DNA of 64,000 nucleotides from Solen grandis (Eukaryota; Mollusca; Bivalvia; Adapedonta; Solenidae): NCBI GenBank assembly GCA_021229015.1, contig CM037780.1, positions 61,747,323 to 61,811,322 of the forward strand, read 5' to 3'. Shown piece by piece: positions 35,873 to 46,000 of this stretch (position 1 is its first letter; each line of letters starts with the position of its first letter). The notes under the pieces were generated by a model. It saw only the letters and a program-made list of their open reading frames with translations, ran no database searches and was not told where the DNA came from. The position numbers and the translations under genes were made by a program.

Positions 35873-36145
35873 TTCGCACGACCTTAAAATCTGATTTAAA
35901 GGTCCTGGTGCAAAGTATTGTTAGATTTCGAGCCAGGATAATATATTATTAGGTAATTACCCGAATTGTAAATAGTCGCATTTAAAGTTAACCATAGAAA
36001 TAAAATGGATGAACGGGAAAAAACATGAAGGTATCGGTTAATGGGCTTATGATGGTTCTAAAATTACTTATTGAATAAGTAGTTTCACTTAATGTATCAT
36101 TTTAGAAATGGTGTTTTATCTACCACACACACACACACAACTTAC

Positions 36146-38846
36146 CTTTAGTCACAGCAAGTTCTATACACCGTATGTTTGCAGATAGTCCTTGAAGCAT
36201 AAAGAAAGAACATAATAAGACTATAATAAAATGGAATAATAATGGTGTACATGTAGATCTACTTAAATGTAAGGGGCATCGCAGCATATGTACATTTTTA
36301 AAGACCAATGTGTAGTTGATTACCTGTTGCTGCATGATCTGATCTATAATTTGAATAATTTCGAAAAAAAAATCTTAAGCAACTTAAGATATGAGTCATA
36401 TTGTCAAATTTAACTGTCTCGCACATCAGCTAGCTTTTTTTGGACATGATTTCTTGCACTACTCTCAATCTTTAAAGAAACGTCGGGTAGAGAAAAAAAA
36501 GCTGCTTGGTACAATGAGACTTGTCACAGTCATTTACTAAAATTTGATTTTTAACTATGTGTACCCATCTACAGACGAATGGACACCCAGTGCAACCATC
36601 TCTGATTGTAAAAAGAAAATGGATAGTATCCCCAGCACAGGCAATACCGTCAGAGACGGTATTGAAACCATATTTAGAATGATAAAACTATATTTGAATT
36701 TTATATTTTCATTTGCCGTCAATTGGCGGATCACATTCACTCTTCGTGCATAATCGCTATATTGAACTGATAAAAACGACGTTGCGGAACGTCGTGTTAC
36801 CGCCAGCACCAGCTTCTGGGATACTGTAACAGGGGTGAAAATTACCTCCCTTTGACCCTTAATCCTTCAATGATATAATTTAAAATTTTTAAATTTTCCA
36901 TTTAAAGAACAGTCTTAATTTACATTGTTTAGTATAAGCATTTTGGTAATTTAGTATTATTAAATGACTGTGTTGTAAATTATTGAATCGTTGAATTCTA
37001 GGAATAATCTTCTTGGAATTCATTGTAGCAGTGATAGAATTGTCGGAATTTACATAAGCCTAATTTGCAACTTTTCATTTATGTACACTATTTTTAATAC
37101 TTCCAGCACAGTACTTTAGCTGACTTCTTTAATGCGAGATCGAGCCAAAAGCGTTCAATCCATAATTGGTGTGTTTCGTGTGCTGAATGTGTTGCTTTGT
37201 TGTTGTAATTGTATTACATTGTACTGAAACATTTTGTATTGTTATGTAATGTAATGCTTTAAATGTATAATATCATATTGTGTGTAATTTGTAGTGTTTA
37301 ATATTAAAATGATATGCTATATAATGTTTAAATAACATGTTGTAGTAAAGGCTACATTATAATTCGGGTCACTAGATAATATCTATTCGTTTGATGTACT
37401 GGTGATAGTAATCACGGCTTCATTATTTTTGTTGCAGGATGTATTTATCGTTTGTTCATCATGAGTGCGCTACGGCACAATTAAAGAACCTGAATTAAGT
37501 AACTGGGATATGACTACTTTCTTTCCCCACAAACCCATTGAGTTACAGTACTGTATTCTATTCACCGAATATTTCGCCGAAGAAGCGTTTACGAAAACAG
37601 ATTTTTCCTGTGCAATGTCACCTACACTTGCTGAGATTATTTGTCAGAAAACAAAGACTACTCCAACATTGGCGAGAGAGAGTTGAAAATTATTTTCGTT
37701 TTCATTTCTACCGATCATCTGTGAACGAGCTGCTTTAAAATCCTTGGCAATTCTAGCCGCATAAGTAGTGTTGAAAGAAATTCATTTTTTTACCCGGGTA
37801 CCCGTCATGATATTTCCCGAGAGAACATGGGTACCCATGCAGATATTGCTATTGCATAAAGATCATTAAAATGTCAGTTTACCAACTAACAGTTGAAGTA
37901 ATCAAATAAAACACCTTTCAATATGCGATGCAACTTGGTACATCCAAAATACGTCTATCTTTTGAACGCATGTGACAGTGTGCGGAATGCGTGGAATGTT
38001 GAAGGATACAAATTGTCTATTGACATATATGTGCGTGTGCGTGTTTCATGGAAAAGAAGAACGTGAGGTATCAACATGAAAAGGCCAGACTCGGGTAACG
38101 GGTAATAGTTTTGTACCCGGGTGCCGGCAATATTGGTGTAAATTACAAAGTTGTTTTCAGAAAACAAGCGATATGTATACATATATTCCAACACAATACA
38201 TACTTCATCCCCTCCCACCACCCTGTCTGGAGATGATGACGTACACAATGTGCACATAATTTGTATTTCAAGCACGATGCCTCCTCCGAATGAACGTCAC
38301 TAAAATATGGAAATATAAATATGGACACAAAGTATTTTGTAATGTATGTTATTTCGCTATCATTAAACATAAAGACAAACGTTCCTTTCTCCAAATACAC
38401 ATTTTAATGAAATGTTTCCCTGTGTTCAAGCTTTAAGTCGTTAATATATTGACTTCTTTCATTGACACACAGTCGACCGATGCTGTGTATTTTGAATAGA
38501 CTGTCTCAAGCAGACATCGTCTCCAAATGACTCAAATATTGTCGGTGGGACATTAAACCCAACAAACAAACATTTTGATTTGAATTTATTAAGAAGAAAG
38601 AATGCACCAGGATCACAATAATAAACAGATATATTAAACTAAAAAATGAATTAAACGTTTTGGATAATTATATCGAAGTAAATCATGCAAATCAATTATT
38701 TTTTAATTCAAAAAAATATGTTGCGTTACATACATTTGTAAATTATTTGTTTACAATAAAACGTATAAAAATAAGTAAACATAAACTATTTACCAGACGC
38801 TGAGTAGCATAAAAGCAATCACGAAAGCTGTTACAAGCGACCTCAT
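36146..38846 (-). CDS. Secreted six-cysteine defensin-like peptide, copy 2 (three coding exons)
   Basis: Minus-strand model: exon 1 38794-38846, exon 2 38204-38299, exon 3 36146-36190 with stop TAA at 36148-36150. Donors are GTAAAT, GTATGT and GTAAGT; phases match copy 1 exactly and give a 63-residue precursor. Signal peptide MRSLVTAFVIAFMLLSV differs from copy 1 at three positions. The mature region keeps C-X5-C-X2-C-X16-C-X7-C-C-Asp-stop and the Gly-Trp-Trp, but most other loop residues differ. It is rich in Lys, His and Arg (a cationic KYKLCAHCVRHH stretch). Homology to copy 1 extends past exon 3 (35930-36020 against 23330-23400) and into the 5' flank, so the unit duplicated as a block of about 3 kb. 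Function unknown; host-defence peptide is the leading inference. Confidence 0.8.
38508..38573 (+). repeat. SINE family V tail fragment
   Basis: GACATCGTCTCCAAATGACT followed by GTCGGTGGGACATTAAACCC and CAACAAACAAAC. It lies in intron 1 of peptide gene copy 2 and has no counterpart in copy 1. Confidence 0.7.
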
Positions 38847-38959
38847 CCTCAGATGCGTTAAGATATTTATGAACTGTTCTCCGTGGTTCCCTCATATATG
38901 TAAAGACGAAATTAAACGGAAATCAGCGAGAATATACGAGTGCTTGCCGAAAAACCAAG

Positions 38960-40340
38960 ACATGTTGGCGTTAGTCTAAAAGAAGCGTCTGGTAGAGATG
39001 AACTTACGCGAATCTAATGTTCCCTATTACATCTACTGGTTCTTAAAGATGGGTGGAGTCATACTAATGAATTCCTTACTTTTATATATTGGATCTAGCC
39101 ATCCGAAACTTAACATCTTGTAAATTTTAAAACGGGAAATACAGGCAAACTTGAATTATCAGCTTTATCAAAGACAGACTACCTTTACCCATTTCTCCAT
39201 GGATATATCGATGGCTCAACGCAACACTAGCCTAAGTCTACTTTTTGTCAAAAGTGGTGTTTTACCATGTTTTGATTGATAATAATATTGTCCATTTACC
39301 CTCAATGTTTTGGCTCTGTATTCCTTTTAGAACCAAAAATATTCAACATTTAAATAAATATCCTAAGTCAAATACATTTTTTTTCAAATGCATTACTATT
39401 CCTATTTTGAGATAGGGATATTGTTGCATTTTTATTTTAGTGCAACACTAATCCAACTTGAATTAGGAATAGTGTTGCATGCACATAAACTTGTTACAAA
39501 AAGGACAATTTATTCAAAATATTTTAATGAGAATTTTAATTTTTCAATAAAAATGTCTAAATAAATTAATAGAATGTTTATAAAATAATTTTTAAGATTT
39601 TTAAAGAAAAAACAAAACGTTGTCTTTCCTGAAGGTTACGGACATCAAGTTTGTTTGTAGCCAAGATTCAAATTTATTATTGTTATGTAAGAAGAAGCCA
39701 CAACAAAGCACCACATGCAGGTAAGAAACAGTGATATTTTTTTTTTTTATTTATTTGTTGACAACAGTATTTTATTGATTTTTTTTTATTGAAAAATATG
39801 CCATTTATATATATAATTTTGATCCCTAAGGTCTGTTTATATGTAGTGGGTGGGGTAGATATTTTTTTTCCTTGGAAGGAAATCAGAGCAGTTACTATTC
39901 TACAATGTGATTTACAGTGTTACATTAAGTATTGGAACTATATTTTTAACAGCTTAAAGTATCTCAATTTAATGGATTTAAGAGCCAGATTTTATTAATT
40001 AATCATGTACATTTAGTAACGAGGTCAGCGGATCTCGGAACAAGGCGCCGCCTATGTGTCACCATTGTAAACAATTTTGTTTGAGAGTCATAAATTTGCT
40101 TAAAAATCAATTAAAGTCTTCATATCTGTTGAATATTTAAGTAAAAAAAATAATTTATCTACCAGATAAGATGCATTAGTTAACTCTTACAGCGCCTGTG
40201 TTTTTTTTTTTTTACTCAAAATGATCGCCTCAACGGAAACGAGGTCAGAATTGACATGGTCGCCATCTTGATCAGTGAAGGGTCAAAGGGTAAATTGAAT
40301 AAATTAGCCTCTTTTCGGTATTTTGTGAAGAAATTCATCA
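38960..40340. other. Non-coding stretch; possible promoter or 5' exon of the downstream gene
   Basis: 39230-39480 has short inverted ATAGTGTTGCA/TGCAACACTA motifs. An isolated donor-like ATGCAG-GTAAGA lies at 39715-39726. 40020-40300 is more GC-balanced, with two AACGAGGTCAG motifs (40019 and 40239) and a GACATGGTCGCCATCTTG segment, which looks like promoter/5'UTR sequence ahead of the start at 40358. No ORF is supported. Confidence 0.35.
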
Positions 40341-40357
40341 TCGATTTGTGTGAAGAA

Positions 40358-41908
40358 ATGGATGCTGGGTATGTATTTTGGAAAAAGATGTTCATTTTGA
40401 TTTTTATATTTTCGTAGTTTTTAACCGAAGATTGGTGAGTTTTAACTGATTCTCCCGTTAATACTGTGATAGAAAGATGGTTTAAACTGATAGCAGAGTG
40501 TTATGCAAGGTTTAATCTTTGAAATAAAGTCATTATCGTGTGTAAATATTGCAGCGCATAGAAGCGCGCGCTTTTGCCGTTGACCTATGGTCGGTCGACA
40601 TTTTTGTCAGACGAACCGACGGGTTAAATTACCTCCCTTGAAAACTCTCACAAACAATACTTTTATGTTTTTCGTAGTTTATTGGTCATTATTTCCTTCG
40701 AGACCAGTGGTTTCTGGTTGGATTTATTATATCAACACAAGTTTAATTGAGTTGTAAATAGTTTTTATCGCAATAGAAAAGTAATTAGGAGATATGACCA
40801 AGTTACACAGGTGACATATTTCGGATAGAACTTTTTCGGATGACAAATTATGCCTTTGTTTTTACAATAAATATAAATACGTTTCCATTCACCCTTGCCT
40901 ATAAATAAGTAAAGAAATCTACTATTAGTTTGATTGATTGGAACATTTAAATATTTTTTGGATTTTATTTCAAATTAATCTTAAACATGCTATTGCCATG
41001 TTGGTAATTTGCCATTTGGTATATTCTTTGAAAACTAGATCAGCAAACAGTCAACCCAAAGTCACAGCCCAGATTGTGTTTGTGCGGAGAAGTCGATGGT
41101 CATCAGTGGGCCCCAAATAGCCAGTGTTGTCCGTCTAGTCCAAGATCTACATTATCTCCCCCATCACCTTCAGGCTCAGGGCAGACATCAGTGAACAACA
41201 GAATATCCCCTCTTTTGATAAATGAAATTTCGGTAAGTAGGAAAGTTTATAGAATCTATTATCCCATGTAAATGTACATTCAATTTCTACCAGATAAAAG
41301 AAAATTATATTATAGCAAACGGAGAATGAAAGTGGAAATAGACTTGAGTTGTATTCTATGTTGATTATTTTAGCTCTTACATTGAAATTTCACTGTTGTT
41401 GTTGTCTGTTTATAAGTAAATTAAATAATGTGTTTGTGTTTTATTTTTTCTTATATTAATGCATTGCAGGCAAACAGCGATGACTCGCTATTGGACGAAC
41501 TCAGCAGCAGTGCCCCAACAGCAGAATCCGTTGATTCCTGGGGAAAAGAGAGGCTACCCCCATCCCTGCTGGAAGAATATCCTGTAAGTGGAACAACACC
41601 CGTCAGTTTGTAAAGTAAGAAACAATCCATGAAACACACAATATACATTGTAACGTTTTAACGCTATATGTAATACGGGTACGAGTTTAATGCTTTGTAT
41701 TTAATCACAGGTTTTTATTTCAGCTCTGAAAAGTGTCTTTCTTTGTGATCAATAATCATATTCTTTATATATTTTTTCAAGTCTCCGTCAGAGTCAGAGT
41801 GTTGCTGTGGCCCCATAATCCGTGAACTTCGTCAACAGATCAGCAGATTGACCTTAGAAAACCAGGCGTTACGCAAAGAAGTCCAGGAACTTTTAGAGAA
41901 CAAAGTAT
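40358..41908 (+). CDS. Exons 1-4 of a coiled-coil, transposase-like gene (N-terminal part)
   Basis: Proposed exons: 40358-40368 (ATG, four codons in part), 41073-41232, 41470-41583 and 41782-41904 or 41908. Donors are GTATGT, GTAAGT, GTAAGT and GTATGT; acceptors end CCCAG, TGCAG and TCAAG. The phases join without a stop: the 11-nt first exon ends in phase 2 and exon 2 begins with the missing base. The product starts MDAGLCLCGEVDGHQW, continues through a Ser/Pro-rich low-complexity part, an acidic segment (exon 3), then CCC-G and a heptad-like helix (ENQALRKEVQELLENK, exon 4). No domain is recognised. I link it to the exon at 46001 because both are coiled-coil rich and lie in the same direction, but joining needs the weaker of two tandem donors at 41905/41909. 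It could be a separate gene. Confidence 0.6.
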
Positions 41909-42460
41909 GTATGAATGTTGTGTATTTAGATATAGTATCTGCATTAGAAAATGTATTGTTTTCATAGACCCATACTAACCGTTATTTCACCTCAAATGTT
42001 TATCTTAGTCATGCTTGTCCACCATTTTATCAGAGATTTATTTTTACACAAGACTTAAACTTATCAATATTTGAATTCTTTATCTAATTAATTATTCTGT
42101 TAAGTTTCTGATAATTTTTACAATTTTGATTACAATACCTAACATTTTTTCCTACAGAAAATAAATCTCTGATTGCTAGAATGTACAAGTGTATTTAGTT
42201 GTGGTTGTGGTGCTTTCTTCCTTATTTGTAAATACTTGTAGCTATTATATTGACTGTGACTTTCTATACTCAGCACAAAAATAGAAACATGGCACTATAG
42301 TTTGTTATATATTTTTAAAACATTTATAGTTCTCTGACTGTTTTGATACCATAAACAATAACTGCTTATTAGACAATTTTTATTTTATTCTTTGATTCAC
42401 CATTAAAGTGAAGTGTTACATGTAAATAACAAATTAAGGCGATGATACAAAATAGAATAA

Positions 42461-44516
42461 CAAGAGGGCCATGATGGCCCTGGATCGCTCACCTGAGTAC
42501 CATTGCTACAACTGATTACAAGGTTTTTAAACAGACAAGAATTCTGATATAACTCAATCTTAAACATTTTAGCCCTGACAATACTACACACCAAATATAT
42601 AAGCACTGGGCCTTATGGTTTCAGAGGAGAAGACTTAGTGCGGGGTCATTTATCTCCAAAGGGCCACCATTTTGAAAATCTTGATAATGAACCATTAGAT
42701 GATGCTACATACCAAATATCTAAGCTCTAGGCCTAATGGATTCATAGAAGAAGATTTTTAAAGATTTTCCTATATAACTCTATGTAAAACAAGTGACCCA
42801 TGGTGCGGGGTCATTTATCACCATAGGGCTATGATTTGTACAATCTTGGTAATAAACCATAAGATGATGCTACATACCAAATATCTAAGCTCTAGGCCTA
42901 ATGGATTCATAGAAGAAGATTTTTAAAGATTTTCCTATATAACTCTATGTAAAACAAGTGACCCATGGTGCGGGGTCATTTATCACCATAGGGCTATGAT
43001 TTGTACAATCTTGGTAATCCCATAAGATGATGCTACATACCAAATATCTAAGCTCTAGGCCTAATGGATTCATAGAAGAAGATTTTTAAAGATTTTCCTA
43101 TATAACTCTATGTAAAACAAGTGACCCCTGGTGCGGGGTCATTTATCATCGTAGGGCTATGATTTGTACAATCTTGGTAATGGCCCATAAGATGATGCTA
43201 CATACCAAATATCTAAGCTCTAGGCCTAATGGATTCATAGAAGAAGATTTTTAAAGTTTTTTCTATATAACTCTATGTAAAACAAGTGACCCCTTTGCGG
43301 GGGCATTTATCACCTTTGGCTATGATTTGAACAATCTTGGTAATGAACCATAAGATGATGCTTCATACCAAATATCTAATCTCTAGGCCTTATGGATTTA
43401 TAGAAGAAGATTTTTAAACATTTTCCTATATAACTCTATGTAAAACAAGTGACCCCTATTGCGGGGGCATTTATCACCGTTTGGCTATGATTTGAACAAT
43501 CTTGGTAATGAACCATTAGATGATGCTGCATATGAAATATCTAAGCTCTAGGCCTTATGGATTCATAGAAGAAGATTTTTAAAGTTTTTCCTATATAAAT
43601 CTATGTTAAACAAGTGACCCCTGGTGCGGGGGCATTTATCACCATAGGGCTATGATTTGAACAATCTTGGTAATGAACCATAAGATGATGCTACATACCA
43701 AATATCTAAGCTCTAGGCCTAATGGATTCATAGAAGAAGATTTTTAAAGATTTTCCTATATAACTCTATGTAAAACAAGTGACCCATGGTGCGGGGCATT
43801 TATCACCATAGGGTATGATTTGACAATCTTGGTAATGAACCATTAGATGATGCTACATACCAAATATCTAAGCTCTAGGCCTATGGATTCATAGAAGAAG
43901 ATTTTTAAACATTTTCCTATATAACTCTATGTAAAACAAGTGACCCCTGGTGCGGGGGCATTTATCACCGTAGGGCTATGATTTGAACAATCTTGGTAAT
44001 GAACCATTAGATGATGCTACATACCAAATATCTAAGCTCTAGGCCTAATGGATTCATAGAAGAAGATTTTTAAAGATTTTCCTATATAACTAAAACAAGT
44101 ACCCCGGTGCGGGGTCATTTATCACCGTAGGGCTATGATTTGTACAATCTTGGTAATGGCCCATAAGATGATGCTACATACCAAATATCTAAGCTCTAGG
44201 CCTTGCAGTTTTGCAGAAGAAGATTTTCAAAGTTTGCATTTTTAAAATCTATTTTTAGCTCCTGTGACCTACTTTTTTAACCAATCTGAATAATTTGTAC
44301 AACTTTGATAGAGGGCATCATAAGGATGATTCCTGTGAAGTTTGGTCAAAATCCCTTTAGCGGTTCATGAGGAGATGTTGTTTAAAGCAAATTGTTGACG
44401 ACGGACGCACGCACGCACGCACGCACGCACGCACGGACGACGGACGACGGACGACGGACAAAAGGCGATCACAATAGCTCACCATGAGCACGTTGTGCTC
44501 AGGTGAGCTAAAAAGT
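42461..44516 (+). mobile_element. Tandem-core element, family 1, 165-bp core, about 9-10 units
   Basis: 5' end ACAAGAGGGCCATGATGGCC and ATCGCTCACCTGAG. The array shares TACCAAATATCTAAGCTCTA and AAAACAAGTGACCC at about 165-bp steps. An (ACGC)n tract lies at 44405-44433. 3' end GAGCACGTTGTGCTC, then AGGTGAGCTAAAAA. Same core as 13466-14706, and in reverse at 48980 and 52537. It lies within the presumed last intron of the 40358-48737 gene. Confidence 0.88.
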
Positions 44517-44787
44517 GTGAGGTCTCTTTTTTGGCTGAGTACATATCCAAGCTATGGTTTCTGCTTACTTTCCTAATAGCCATGAGATAATGTAAGAGTG
44601 AAAATGTTCAAAACTCACTACTTTTTTTTATAAATTACCTAAAATGACAGTAGGTATTGAACATTGCAAAAGAGCACACACAATCATGTTTTCCTTTTTT
44701 GTGGGTGTTAAGAATATGATTGTTTTTTGACTGGGCATGTCATGACTAAGTTCATGTCAGTCTGCAAGATGTATTAACCATATTTGA

Positions 44788-45926
44788 AAACAAGAGGGCC
44801 AAGATGGCCCTGTGTCGCTCACCTGATTAAGATGGCTGTGTTAGGCAAAATGACAAAAAAATCTGGCATCTAAAGTGTTTTTCTAACATTTGACAAGTGT
44901 TTTTAGATTTACCTGGTGACCTAGTTTTTGACCCACATGACCCAATTTGAACTATCCGAGATATCATGTAGACAAACACCTGACCAAGTTTCATGAAGAT
45001 TGGGCCAAAACTGTGGCCTCTAAAGTGTTCACAAGGTTTTTCTAAGATTTGACCTGGTGACCTAGTTTTTGACCCCACATGACCCAATTTCGAACTTATC
45101 CGAGATATCATGTAGACAAACAACTTGACCAAGTTTCATGAAGATTGGCCAAAACTGTGGCCTCTAAAGTGTTCACAAGGTTTTTCTAAGATTTGACCTG
45201 GTGACCTAGATTTTGACCCCACATGACCCATTTTCAAACCCATCCGAGATATATATAGACAAACATCCTGACCAAGTTTCATGAAGATTGGGCCAAAACA
45301 GTGGCCTTCTAAAGTGTTCACAAGGTTTTTCTAAGATTTGACCTGGTGACCTAGTTTTTGACCCCACATGACCCATTTTCAAACCCATCCGAGATATTAT
45401 ATAGACAAACATCCTGACCAAGTTTCATGAAGATTGGGCCAAAACTGTGGCCTCTAGAGTGTTCACAAGGTTTTCTAAGATTTGACCTGGTGACCTAGAG
45501 GGCAAACAAAGTGAAATCTGGCTTTTTTCAATTTTAAAAGGGGCGTAACTCTTGACCTAAGGGTCCAATTTCAGCCATAATCCAACTTAGCCAAAATTTG
45601 ATGGTTATAAACATTGTTATAAAATTTAAAGACAAAGACCTAAAAAATAAAGATGCTTGAGTGCAAACAAAGTGCAATCTGACTTTTTTTTAAATAATAT
45701 AAGGGGTGTAACTCCTGCCCTAATGGTCCGATATCAGCCAAAATCGAACTTGGCTGAGATTTTTTGGTTATAAACATTGTTTTAAAGTTTGAAGATAATT
45801 GCTCATAAAATGAAGATGCTAGAGTGCAAACAAACAAATTGTGGACGACAGACGGACGGACGGACGACGGACATTCATCGATCCTAAAAGCTCATCCTGA
45901 GCACACGTGCTCAGGTGAGCTAAAAA
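44788..45926 (+). mobile_element. Tandem-core element, family 1, composite of two different cores
   Basis: The left three-quarters are 145-bp-type units (ACCAAGTTTCATGAAGATTG, as in 3764-5345). From 45500 the core switches to units of about 155 bp with GGGGCGTAACTC and TGGTTATAAACATTGTT, the same core as the minus-strand array at 1841-2826. One set of family-1 ends encloses both: ACAAGAGGGCCAAGATGGCC left, GAGCACACGTGCTC and AGGTGAGCTAAAAA right. Antisense ORFs (44827-45421) are shadows of the repeat. Confidence 0.85.
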
Positions 45927-46000
45927 GCACTCTTACAATATCAAAAGGCAACAAAGCATGCGTATATCCCAATAGCACTTCCTCTTTCCTTCTGTTGTAG

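Noticed and set aside
37440..37738. Exon after a TTTTTGTTGCAG acceptor-like site (ORF 37465-37686)
   Set aside because: No donor in frame, no recognisable protein feature, and it lies inside intron 2 of the opposite-strand peptide gene.
44827..45421. Antisense ORFs with repeated GHVGSKTRSPGQILEKP-like segments
   Set aside because: They are translations of the 145-bp repeat core on the opposite strand, and equivalent ORFs in other copies are broken.
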